A DNA stretch of 64,000 bases from Takakia lepidozioides (lineage: Eukaryota > Streptophyta > Takakiopsida > Takakiales > Takakiaceae). The position numbers and the translations under genes were made by a program. Positions 11,801 through 22,920 of the stretch are shown piece by piece. Below the pieces are notes generated by a model. It was not told where the DNA came from. It was given only the letters and a program-made list of their open reading frames with translations, and did not search any database. The DNA is taken from the NCBI GenBank assembly GCA_030704615.1, contig CM060733.1:4154001-4218000 (forward strand), read 5' to 3'. Numbering within the stretch: position 1 is the stretch's first letter; each line of letters begins with the position of its first letter.

Positions 11801-14786
11801 AACATTACCCTTCATGGATTCTGAAAGTTTTGATTATACAGTTCAACCTCCTCCTTCATGCTGATCAGGATTACTGAGCACAACTCTCTTTTGTAACATC
11901 GACTGCAAAGGGCAGTGCATAAGGCTGCCCTAATTTAGTATTAGCAACACCGCCCTGCCTCTCGATGATTTAATCAAGTGATTCGTTGGATGCATTTGAA
12001 GTTTTTCACTGACTATGTTTGCACTGCACATGCGTTTTGTTGATTGTAAATCATATGAATGGATTGTTGGGTGTAAGATCTTTGGCACTGGAAGAGGAGA
12101 AGGAATGGCAGGAGAAGCAGACACAGCAGGAGCTAGCCAAGCCCACAGATGGTGAGAGCCAGAGGTGTCATCGTTCCCCCGAGCCTGAAGTAGAGGGGAT
12201 TGAGATAGAAGGGGTTGAGAAAGGCACCAACTCTCCTGAGTCTCTGATAGAGGCCGGTGATCCTCCTGCTACACCTGAAATTCTTCCACTGGACCAGCAA
12301 GTAAAGGCCAATCTCTCTCAGGAACAGAGTGAGCTGAAGCCCTTTGTAATGGAAATTTTGCTGCCAGGCCCATCAGGGTACGATCCTTCTCCAAGGGAAC
12401 CAAAGCCCAATTGTACAAATGCAACAGCGTCAATGGCAATGACAGAGCCACAGATTTTGCCCAAGGTGATCATGAATGGGCCACAAAAAGCCAAGGTCTC
12501 CTTTGAAAGGAACAACGAGCCACACGACCTTGCAGGTCTGGCAGGTCTGAAGCAGAAGCCAGGGGGTTTGGGACGGGACAGTAAATGGGATGGCGCTGTC
12601 TGTGCAAGAGCCGAGGATGCGATGGACACCCAGAGAGAGGAGAAGGACAGCGACAATGAGGAGATCAATGGCAGTAAAAGGTAAGTAGAAGTCAGATTGC
12701 AAGCAGTTTCTCACTCTTCCACATGAGCATGCAGAAGATCATGTCATTTAATGTCACACTACATTTTTAAATGTGTAACTTGAAAAAAAGAACTATGCAG
12801 ATTTAGGATAGTCAGATTAACTCCCTCTGCCAAACCCTTAGCCCTACCCCTGGATTATACCTTCATTTGCTTTGGTTCTTGCAGACTTGCAGCCAAGTTG
12901 TTTGATGATTGGAGGCCTATATCACTCAAACTCAATGTCAGTAATTCTACTCTCCTTACTGAAACAAGTGCATGACTGACCTCAAGAATAACCTTTCTAC
13001 CTTTGTGAAATTGTTCAAGGAAGCTTGCAGTTGGGGCTTTCAGAAACAGAGAGTGACTGGAAGGAGGAAACCAATCATAATGCCTTAACAAATTGTTGGG
13101 TCTCCACCATTCTCTCTGTGGATGTTATAAGTCTCCTTTCAGTTCATTTCTGAGGATTCAGAGTTGCGGACGGGATAAGCTACAGCATGCCGAATACCTT
13201 GGTCCTGCTTCTGCTAAATGACTGGAGATTGAGACCAAGATCATTGCATGTTTCACTGACCTCTCTACTACGAATTTTGGGGTCACTACTTTTTCCTATT
13301 TAGAGACAATCCCTGACAGACGTGTTCCAATTCCAGGATCATTTCAATGGATTCTAAGCTCTGGGGAGCTGAGAGGATACACAGGTGAATGATGGAGAGG
13401 TGCAACAGCGGAGACGGTATTTGCAGCAGCAACGAGACCGCATTCTTGCCCACAAGAAAGGTCAGCAAAACAACACAGCTACTTAATTTCTTTGTAACTT
13501 CACTTCATACTCGGTTGCCACCCTTTCTGTTATTCCATGTATCTTTGTACTCTTCGACCAACCAATGAGCAGTCACAAGCTACATTTCAGAATCAAGGCA
13601 TAATTACCAGTGTTAATCTCTGCAGGGTCTAAAGTTTTAATTTTTGCACTGCTATTTGGAGAGATCAATAATGGACCAGATGTCTAGATGTAGGCTTGCA
13701 ATGTACAAATTTTGGCTCTCTTAGTTTGGCTCAATGGGACAATGACAACCTTTAAACTTCTCCCATGTGGTGTGAATAACAAGAATCTGCAAAAACAGTG
13801 TCAAACCACTCTGCCCATGCATAGGAACTGTTTGCCCACTCAAACTTGTACACTGAACACTAAGTACAGATTGCAGATGAAATTTCTATCCCAGTGCAAC
13901 ATCTGTTGCAAGCTAGAGACTAGAGGAGCAAGCTCAGGCTTTCAAGATGATGTCAATATCAGCCCATAATTACACAATCGACTGTGACCAGATCCATGTT
14001 GGCAACGTGGAAGTGCTACATTGGCTGTTTCAGTTGGGTCTCACATACCCTGGTAGGCTGAAACACCAAAAGTGGCACCAGAGTAGTATCCTATGGGGCC
14101 TCAATATGTATGTTGGTGTCAAAGATCACATATAACAGTCAATCTTACGTCTGTTACAATGTTATGGAGTCTGTCTGTTTCTCTCTGTACAGCGGCCCGA
14201 GAGAAGCAGTTGAAGTACTTCAGACGCCTAGAAGGCAAGCATGAAGATTCTAGCCTGGAGGAAGTCAAAAGGCTTGCATGCCCACCACCGTGTCCTCGAG
14301 ACTTTGAGGTGACACATCCTGGCTCTCTACCCCTTCTCCCCAAGGAATTTCATTCGATTTGAGTTATAACACGGCTGACATGTGAACATCAAACTGCCCA
14401 ATTGGCAAGAAAGACAAAGCATTGGAGCTAACTTTGGATTGATTCAAGCTCTTATCTCAGTTTCTTGTCACCCATCTTGGTGGGGGGAGCTGAATCAGGC
14501 CCATACTCCATTCAATAAAGCACATCAATTTGGGTTCTGTTACAACAGATTCAAACTCATGTGAAGGGTAAGAACACGAGCACAGTCTATGAATCCAGTT
14601 CCTACAATCTACTGTAATGGGTCATTCTCAAATTGATGTGTACAATGCATTCAAGAGTGATATATTTCGTAGGCAAATCGAAGGAGGGAAAGCTTGAGAA
14701 AGGAGCTTGCCCGGCGCCTCAAGGAGGAGCTTACAAACAAACACAACAAGCCCCCATCACTCCAAGCCTCCCAGCAACCGGTGTGA
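8893..14786 (+). CDS. CFAP36: Cilia- and flagella-associated protein 36 (BART-like domain)
   Basis: Exons fitted by splice sites and phase: 8893-9045, 9735-9832, 10289-10361, 10897-11098, 11479-11519, 11724-11773, 12078-12680, 12885-12936, 13385-13460, 14193-14308 and 14673-14786. Joined, they give a stop-free frame of 525 residues. The N-terminus (WMTDAVARFLQS, VPLLDFIDENC, then VHENFKQLVDGLI and ILTVDDFLLFK) matches the CFAP36/CCDC104 helical domain, which resembles BART and binds ARL3-type GTPases in animals. The C-terminus (QQRRRYLQQQRDRI and ESLRKELARRLKEEL) matches the family's conserved coiled coil and tail. Two small exons carry UIM-like Ala-x-Ser-Leu motifs. The 603-bp exon encodes a Pro/Glu-rich linker, so the protein is longer than the roughly 340-residue animal form. 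Expected in the axoneme or ciliary base, hence in motile sperm. The family call is firm; the small exons at 11.5-11.8 kb and 12.9 kb are less certain. Confidence 0.88.
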
Positions 14787-15280
14787 ATGATAGCAACTCT
14801 CCCAAGTAGGGAATGAAAATATCATACACTTGGGAGAAACTATGTTATGGCCAGTAAAGTAAGGTTGATTTGACTGGTTTTATGCTTACAACTTTCTTCC
14901 ATCAAACTGGTTCTGCAATACAATTGAGCAGACCAAAATCCTAGAATTTAAGTTACAGGATGTAGATTGTTGGCCAAAACTTCCCTTCATGTGCACTTCA
15001 AACTCCAAATTTCAGGTGAACATTGAGGAATACATCAATCCAAACACTGACCTCGTTGGTTGAACTCTTTGAAGATCCCAGAGTTTGTTCCAAACTCTTT
15101 GAGTAGTCATGTCAATTTTGTTGCAATTGCAAGGAACATCTTCCAATTTGCTAAATGGCGTGCCCCTGTCCCAGCCAACTCTCTTGCACACAATCAAATT
15201 TTACAAAGCGGACCTAATGAGATTGAGGCTGTAGTTCTAGATATCAATAGTGTGACTCCCTCCAAATTGGGAGATATTAG

Positions 15281-17196
15281 TCACACAAAGGGGGAGAATT
15301 TGGAATAGTTACGCTCTTGACGCATTTGCATTTGTTTCTGGTTCCAAGGCTCCCTGCCAACAATCACACTCACTATGGTTTCCACAGAATCTGGCTCGAG
15401 CAGGATCTTCGTGTGTTCTTTCCCTGCTAACTTGATGACCTGCAAGGCTTGTCCTTCGATTGCTTCCCACTCCGCAATAACAGCAGAAAGGCTGCACAGG
15501 TTCACTGTTCCATCTCCATCTCCCTCCACTATTTCAGGCTGGCTATCAAATCCATTCCTCCTTTCATACCTCAGACTTTGGGGAGTGCCCACACCATGCC
15601 CAAAAATCAGAGTCACAGGGATTTTTGGGGCTTCCAGTTGTTCAGTCAGATGAGGTACTCGCGATTCATAGGGGGCAATACCTTCTGCAAAGCCTATATC
15701 ATTAAGGAAGTCTGTCATGTCAGAAGCTGAGTAGTTTGTAGATGATGTCGTCACAAGTGGCTTGGATCCAAAAACCCATGGTACTGGTAGCAACCAAAGA
15801 TTGCTCTCTGTGGACCGTTGTTGCTCTCTTACAGTAAGTGGATTCACAAAGGGCACCCCTTCTGAATTTCCAGATGCAAAAGTCATCATCTGTAACACAG
15901 TACCGCCCCAGGGAGCAGAAATTGCGACAAAGTGAGCCACATAGGTCTTCCTCCATTCCATAGATTGCTGGTTCAGTAAGTAGAGGACCCATAGACCCCC
16001 AAGACTATGGGAGACGATTACGACTGGCTGGTTACCGTTGGATGCATAAGCTTTCTCTATCAGATCTTTCAAGTTTTCTAGGAATTGGATTGCAACATCA
16101 GATGCGTGAGGTCCTGGGGCGCAGCGAAAATCATAAGGAGCCCCAAACAGCGTTTGGCCGCTGATATAGCCCTCGACCTGAAGTGCCTGAACCAGATGTA
16201 CCATGTAGGCAGACACAGACCTGCACGTTATACATATATTGGAGGAGTCATGTGTAAGAATCTGAGTTCTGATCTATTATTCTGTCATGACAACATGGAA
16301 GGTTGAAAGAGTCTCACAAGCATAATCACTATAATCCAAAATGCTAGAGCCCGTTTCTACTTGTATGGCTTGCAAATGCGTTGCTTTGGGTGTGACGCAG
16401 ACAAAGATATCTGCGAAGTGGGCTCTTCCATAGCTCCTAACGTTCGCATTGGCGATCACTACGTGACTGAATTCATGAAGCACGGACCTCTACACCTTAG
16501 ATTTGAGATTGGCTGAGACTGCCGCCTGAATACAGTGAGACTGACTGGCGACAGTGTGAAATGTTACCTGAATGCGGGGTCCAAATACTCCATGCCCTCG
16601 GTGGTCCCAAAATAAGGGATGCGGGTCTCAACGCCTTTACTGTTGTGGTATCGATCGGTTTCCGCATCATACTCGCTCTTCAATCTATCAGAAAAACAGG
16701 AGGTGAAAGGGGGGAGGAGGGTGAGCAAATCCACCCATAGACGGAAGTAGCCAGTTTTAAAGCTTCTGCACCACAGTTTGCTAGCCTTGTACTCCTTTGT
16801 CAGCTTAGCCTCCAGCTGATTGCCGCCAGTGCCTGGCACAATCACCACAGGTGCTAATCCATTCTCCTTACTCGTTTTCTGTTGGCTGATGGGGAACACC
16901 CTGGCACTCGGCGTTCTTGCAGCTGCCCGAGTGATGCCCTGGAGGGACCCATCAGAGAGCAGCAACGCCAGTGTGAGAGAGAGATAGAACGATGAGATTC
17001 CAAGATGTGGGTTTGCTGTCGCTGGACGATAGTGCATGGTGGTGTGTTGATTGATCATTTGTGCCTTGCGATGTATGTGACTGTTTACAATCCGTCCTGG
17101 TCTCAATCTCTTTCTCTTGTCCCTCAAGCTCCTTGAGCTATCCGCGGACGTTACTAATGTACCTTTCCATTTCTTCAACAAGCCTCTCCCCGCCAC
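15281..17196 (-). CDS. Lecithin:cholesterol acyltransferase-like protein (LCAT1-type)
   Basis: Two exons, 17196-16568 and 16220-15281, are in phase across a GT-AG intron and give 522 residues. The start of the mature region (VVIVPGTGGNQLEAKL) and the downstream TLFGAPYDFR are typical of the plant LCAT/PDAT alpha/beta-hydrolase family. The nucleophile elbow is SHSLGG, the acid lies in GDGDGTVN, and the catalytic His is in GKEHTKIL, so the triad looks complete. Family members move or release acyl groups from phospholipids. A hydrophobic run at about residues 68-82 (YLSLTLALLL) suggests a signal anchor or signal peptide. The roughly 60 residues before it may be an over-long start; a later ATG at 17037 (MHYRPAT) would give a more usual leader. 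It converges with CFAP36 and diverges from the bS6 gene. Confidence 0.85.
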
Positions 17197-17867
17197 GACC
17201 AGCTTTGCTTGCCCCTAACTAGTAACCCGGGAGCTCGAGTGATTCTTCTTCTCCGAGGGGAGAATCTCCCTCATGAATCATGTGGTGGGGCGGCCTCAAG
17301 GTTAAAAAATCTCTATTGGTTTTAAGATCATGTTCTACACCTTCTTTGATGAAGAAATGCAGAAGCGAAGTATATAGTTGGGCAAATCTGAGCTACAGAA
17401 CTGCAAGAAGTAGTGGTGGGGACAAGCGAATTGTACCCCACCCCGGCTTTGATACATAGGAGAAAACTCATCCGCTACCTATTAACTATCATCGTGTTCT
17501 TGAGAAACGCATCACAGACAAGCGATTGGTGAGGTTGCAGGATGAGTCGCTGACATTCCACAGGCATTAATAAAAACAAGTGGGCCCTCCTCCTTTGGTA
17601 TTGGGTTGCCTTGAAATTGTAGACGCACCACGCCATACTTGTTCGAATTCTCAACAGATCTCAAATAAAAGTTCAGTTGCTGCCATTCCTGAAAGACAAT
17701 CGGGATACACGATGATGCGCAAATAAACTCGATATCTTCGTGATCCGGATCTCTTGCTATTAGACTTGTACTGTTTGAAGTTTTCGCACCGGCGACGAGG
17801 GCTCTTCTCTACACAGATTCAGCCCTAATTCTTGGGGATTCCCCGCTAGTGCTTGTGTGTGGGCGCC
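17197..17867. promoter_or_regulatory. Shared upstream region of LCAT-like and bS6 genes
   Basis: About 670 bp separate the start codons of two divergent genes, so both promoters must lie here. I see no unambiguous core promoter motif. Bidirectional control is inferred from spacing alone. Confidence 0.4.
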
Positions 17868-18542
17868 ATGCCGCTCTACGATTTTATTGTGATGGTGAAG
17901 CCGGCAGTGGACAGACGCGGTTTGGTGGAGTTCCTGGCACGGATAGGGCAGCGCGTCTACTCCAAGAACGGTGTCGTCACCAATGTGAAGTCTTTTGGCA
18001 GAGTTAATCTTGCATACGGAATCAAGAAGCGCGATGGTCGCTTTTTTGAGGTATGTCCTGTTGTCCCTCTCTCCTCTCTTCTTTGGGAAAGAAAAAGTGT
18101 TAACGCCCAAGAAGAAACTTTATCAATCAAACACCTCTACATAACCTTGACAGGCCAAGGGAAGCTATCTTCCTCACACACGCACCCACATACAAAAGAG
18201 ACACAGACACGACGGCATATCCTGGCTGCAGCGCAGTAGTTATACTTTAGAGCGAAGTATAAGCAATACTTGCCACTGCACATCTGGTCGCCCATTCTCT
18301 AGGCTTGAGACAATGCTGAAAGCTGTATCATCGTTGTTGTGCTGTACTATGTAGCTCTGCAAAAGATCACAGTATGTGGAATGGCTTGAATGGTGTAGGC
18401 ACACATGATGCAGATGACTTTTATGGTGAACCCTCAGTTCCAGCAGGAATTGAGCTACTTGAACAAGGACGAGCGACTTTTGCGATGGTTGATGATTCGT
18501 AATCGAGGCAACAGCTGGTCCAAGACCGCAGCAAGAGAGTAG
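17868..18542 (+). CDS. Ribosomal protein bS6, probably mitochondrial
   Basis: Two exons, 17868-18050 and 18399-18542, join in phase (TTTGAG/GTATGT donor, GTGTAG acceptor) to give 108 residues. The N-terminus (MPLYDFIVMVKP) starts with the family's first beta strand. LAYGIKKRDGRFFE then runs across the junction into AHMMQMTFMVNPQ, and YLNKDERLLRWLMIR is the conserved final helix and strand. This is the full bS6 fold with little extra sequence, as in mitochondrial bS6m of eukaryotes. Plastid forms usually carry a long transit peptide, which is missing here. It would bind 16S-like rRNA with bS18 in the small subunit. The methionine at 17868 is chosen because homologues begin with Met-Pro-x-Tyr. 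Confidence 0.88.
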
Positions 18543-18833
18543 GGGACACCTGGGGACTCGAAAGGAATATTTCCAAGCATATGGTGACATGCAGACATTT
18601 GCATTGCCCTTGACAAGCTGTGCCAATCTTCCCCGAACTGGCTGCATGGATTTGTATAGGGACTCTGGTATCTGGACTTGTGCAACTTGGCTTCAAACTG
18701 TCCTTCTTAAGTAGTTGAGAATTGCTTCTGGGGATAGAAGAACCAACATTAATCTGCAGCTGGGGAACCACTCTCAATCAATAGCAACGGTAATGCACTC
18801 TCAAGTCATTGTCATTGTTTCCCTAAAGTTCAC
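18543..18833. other. Intergenic between convergent genes
   Basis: Lies between the bS6 stop and the 3' end of the next gene on the - strand. It probably holds both 3' UTRs. Nothing else is recognised. Confidence 0.4.
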
Positions 18834-21590
18834 TCATGTTATGAGTCTGTTAGAAAATCCAAGAGCTGTGCCTGCACCATGGCCCAACCATCCTGCCTGG
18901 TAACAAGACCTGGTTTTGTTGTAGGCAACTTTTGAGTTAGCAGGTAGACGTGATCCTGTTAATTCTTCAGCTTCGGTCCAGAAGGGGTAGGACAATGGTG
19001 GCCTGGACTCAGTTTGGCGTAATCTATTGATACCATGGAAATTTAGTACTTGTGGCTTTGGCAGACTACAGTTTGTACCATAGACTTGGGAGTGTTCTAC
19101 CTGCAGCATATCCATCTTTCTTAGTTTGGAGGGACCACATAAGCTCTGCACCTTGGCATGCTCAGTTTCATCGTTAGTTGTGGGGTATGTGGGGTATGTG
19201 GGGTATGTGCCATCGTAATGCCGAGACAGATTATTGGAGGGGTGGGGGTCCATATGTTCATGCCACTTCCTTGGCTCCATTGCCAGATTGTCGCTACGTC
19301 GCATCCTGGGCCTCGCCTGTTCTTGCAACTCGTGACGATGTGCAGGGGGTAATTCCAATTTGTCTTGAGGATGGTGTAAGAAGTTGTGAGATGGTGGCAG
19401 TTCCAAATGATTTGAAAAAAATGATGCGGCAGACTGCGCTTTGCTTTCTTCTTGTTGTCCCCACTGATGTCTCCTTCCTCTATGATAAGATGGCTGAGCC
19501 AAAGTACCCACAGGTTCCTTTTTGATGAGTTTTGAATCATTACTTTTGAAATTAGTGTCAAGGAAGGGGAAGGCGTCAGGATCTCCTGCTTGGGCAGCCC
19601 TTCGCCCATGCATCACCTTGTCCTTTCTGGAGGTGCAGTCCAGAAGAGCTCCTGTCAGGTGGCTGTCTTCATCGGTCCAATTTAAAGCCTTTTCCTTCTC
19701 TGTTTCCAGTTCATCCGTGAAATATTCGTCAAAAACCACAAACTTGTTTGCCTGCAGAGAGAGCCATGATCCACATTGTGTACGCTCTGAAATGGAACAC
19801 GGTGTCTTCCTATGCTAAAAATCACACCAGGCAACAGGAATATTGGATACCATTGTTCCTCGAGTCATTGCCTTACGAGGATGCACTTAGGTTGTGATCT
19901 ATGTGCAGTGGCCACTATGGTGCCTTGTGACAACTAACATGTCAATGTCACTATTTCTCATGGGTTTTTAACAGTTACAAGATGCAGGAGAGATTGAAAG
20001 AAATCCCCCTATCCTGACACTCTCACATACCATAGAAGACAAACAATGCATGGGATGAAACAAAGAACTGACAAAGCTGTGGCAGATGGGAGACAAGAAT
20101 GAACCTGGTTCACAAACTTGCTTAGCTGGTAATACTTGGCCAAGAAAAAAAGCAGCTTGCTGGAGGGCCTATCATAGCTACACAAATGATCAGGAGGGGT
20201 ACCTGTTAGAGGTTTCCCTTTCAAATCACTAGGTTGCCAATCCTACTAGGCATGTCTAGCAGCCCTGCTTGCACTTGCCCCTCCATATGGTGGACAACTT
20301 CCTGTTACTGCACTTGTGTCTCCTCTAGTACCCAAATTTCCTACCTCAGCTCCCATGTTGTTACCCTGTGTCAGTGCAAGACCACGAACACCTCTCCGTC
20401 TCCCCCTCTCTACCTGAAAAGAAAGGTAGTCACACACATGCAGATTTACATGGTTGGTCCCTAACAGAGTGGATCGCTGTCAGTGGTATGTAGAGTTGGC
20501 AGATGTACCCAAGCTGACACGCACTCTTGTTCTCACGCGCCAGCATTGCTTCAAAAAGCTGGTACCCCAGCCCCATCCTGACCCAGTTACAAGTACCACT
20601 CTTGTGAGGGCTCTTCATGCTGGGAGCTTTGTTAGAATCATGGTTGCATGCAAGTAATATGGCGTCTATCGGAAGTAAAAATTATGCGTTTGAATCATTG
20701 ATGCATGTGCAACCTTTGTTAGAATTCCGATTTTGCATCTCAAATTCACAAGTACCACGCAAGTGTACAGAAGCGCAGCACAGCCGCTAACTTGTCGACA
20801 CTTGACATAGAAGCCTGCAGTTCTTAGCAACTTGTCTTGAAGAACAGTAGGGAGAGCGATCAGAGTACCTTTGACACGACTGATGTACATAAAAGTCCAG
20901 AACACACAGAGGTGCAATCTCCACCAGGTGTCCACTGTCTTTCCGGATAAACAGGTGTTTACGTCCAACTTTCAAAATTCCTTTGGCAAGAATTAAATCC
21001 TGCTTTCCTAGTATTCCACTTGTTGAAAGATAGAGGGTATGGGCCCCTAGGAGGATGCGATCGAAGTTAGTGATGGGTAAGCGTAAGCGCTGTGATGTTG
21101 CAGACATCGCTCCCATTGTGTCTATAATATTTCGCAGCTCCTCTACCTCCTTGCCCCGACCCAGCATTGCTGCAAAGACCGAAAAATCCCGTTAGAAGCT
21201 TTATCACCCTCACTGTTGCCTTCCTATACTCATCACAAGAGAGAATTTGCTACAGGATAAGTGAATTCTGTAGTTGATTGACTGATACTGCAACGGCATT
21301 GTGCACCACCATCTCCAAAAGTGGTTGATCTTTACGAGAGCAGAGAGATGACTGCAGGGCGATGTAGTGGCATCGTGGAGAAATTCTCTAGCGTGGGACA
21401 ATAAATACATGAGGAAGTCAGTGCCATACACAGTTGGGCAGCGTCCCAAGCCGAAATATGGGCTGCTCCTTTGACGTAGCTCTTCAGGAAAGGAATCGCA
21501 CAGTCGATTTCCATTATGAAGTTGATCACTTCACAAATATGCAGCAAGACTTGACTCAGAAGAATACTCGGAACGTCAATCTGTATGGTT
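18834..21590 (-). CDS. Unresolved multi-exon gene, possible FHA-like segment
   Basis: The last exon seems to start at 19751 after a good acceptor (CTCTGCAG) and reads ANKFVVFDEYFTDELE. It runs about 305 residues of Pro/His/Ser-rich, probably disordered sequence to a stop at 18834, including a TYP tripeptide repeat. Upstream pieces on the same strand include about 21167-20900, which reads ITNFDRILLGAHTLYL, resembling the closing strand of an FHA domain as in kinesin-3 proteins. Another piece, about 21590-21470, reads LLHICEVINFIMEID after an acceptor at CATACAG. I could not join these into one frame, and no motor domain is visible. Coding on this strand is likely; the function is not known and the FHA hint is weak. 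Confidence 0.4.
19182..19210. repeat. Short GGGGTATGT microsatellite, coding TYP repeat
   Basis: Three to four copies of a 9-bp unit (GGGGTATGT). On the - strand they encode Thr-Tyr-Pro repeats inside the disordered last exon of the gene above. Confidence 0.7.
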
Positions 21591-22687
21591 CGTTAGAGAT
21601 CTCCCCGAAAGGAAGGGGAGCCCCCCGAAGATACGGACTCTTCATCATCATCAACGTGGGCTGTAAATCCATCATGGGCTCGATACAATGGGCCATCCAC
21701 CAGAGCAGAATTGGACTTACGAAGAGCTGTACACACAGCTAGCATTTACAGTAAGCGCGAATCTGAGGGGACCGGTCAGATTACACAGATTTCAATCATC
21801 CGACACGTTCGGCTGAAGAAACATGAGGGGCTTCCAATGAATCCAAGATGGTTTTCATATACATGACAGACAATGGAGGAATCTTTGCGCACAGAAGGTA
21901 GCTTCAGCAAATCAATGTTGCCATCTCCCTGCAATTGTGCTCAGACACAGCCTTCCTATCTAACGTCTATGTACAGCCTCTTTCTTTCTCTTCAGAAAAA
22001 CTTATCCTGGTGAGGACTGGCAGGACTGGCTTCTTTGTGCTCATGGATGCAGAGGGAGAGGGACAGGAGAATAGCGCTCATGTGGTCCCATAACACCGAA
22101 GAGCAACGGCTTAGAAGTAGGGTGCGGAGAAGGCTAAGGCTGCCTCTCTCGCGCTTCAAAGACGAGGAGGAAGTTGGGCAACTGACTCTCAGACTTCAAA
22201 TCAAGTGGGATGCAACAAGTTCAAAATCCAATCAAGTTAGAATTCCATCCTGAGATGGATCATCATCCCGCAAAAGTATATTGCAGTTCATGGGTCAGCG
22301 AAACTGTTGCCTGTTTTAGCTGCCCATTGTGGATGGTTCCCATGTTTGTAGCCTTATAGCCTTCTGAAGAGGTTATATTTTCCTCTTAAGTTCATGGTGC
22401 TGTAACTCCAGCAAGAATGCATAAAGTCTGAATGCTAGTCCGAAGATGCCTTCCAAAAGTTGTAGAGAAGTGCCGGTGATTGGCTACCTTTGGTGCGACA
22501 CTTCAGGAGTCCAAAACTCTCATTGGCCAACTGGTTTAACTGTTTGTAGTTCCCATCTTCAGCAGCTGCAATCTTCAACAGATGAACCCTCTAATGGATG
22601 GAATGATTTTCATGTTTGTATCGGAGACTCTAGCAAAAGTAGGTCATTATACGGCGTAGCTGAGTAGCCAACCAAAAAATGCGAATA
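21591..22687. other. Unassigned stretch, perhaps 5' exons of the gene on the left
   Basis: Open segments exist on both strands. On the - strand about 21780-21620 reads SALVDGPLYRAHDGF followed by an acidic run. About 21940-21820 reads GNIDLLKLPSVRKDSSIVCH. Both could be exons of the gene to the left, but I could not confirm splice sites. A + strand frame at 22446-22667 has no known domain. Confidence 0.25.
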
Positions 22688-22920
22688 TCAGGTACTCGTC
22701 CTGCTATTCTGGCATCGAGTATAGCTTGGTGCGGATGTCCGTATTATGCTTTGTGTGTCCCACTTCTGATGGCCCAGTCTTGCTTTACATGCGATTGCAT
22801 CCTGTACAACTTCTTGCCCAGCAATCTTGGAGATGAAGTTGGTTGCAGTAAACCACACACCCCAATGTTGTTGATGACCACCTTCTACTTCTTCATTTTT
22901 CTCGTCTTCGCAGGATTGTC
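22688..22920 (-). pseudogene. Decayed E/E+ tail of the PPR gene beyond its stop
   Basis: Directly after the PPR stop codon the same frame continues with DNPAKTRKM. This matches the E-motif consensus that follows Ala-Ala-Gly-Arg-Trp (WDxVAKxRKM). Further on, RVPDI recalls the VPD stretch before a DYW domain. Several stops interrupt this tail. It is best read as the former C-terminus of the PPR protein. Confidence 0.55.

Noticed and set aside
18834-22300. Kinesin-3 gene
   Set aside because: Only one short FHA-like strand (DRILLGAHTLYL) is suggestive. No motor domain is present upstream before the PPR gene.
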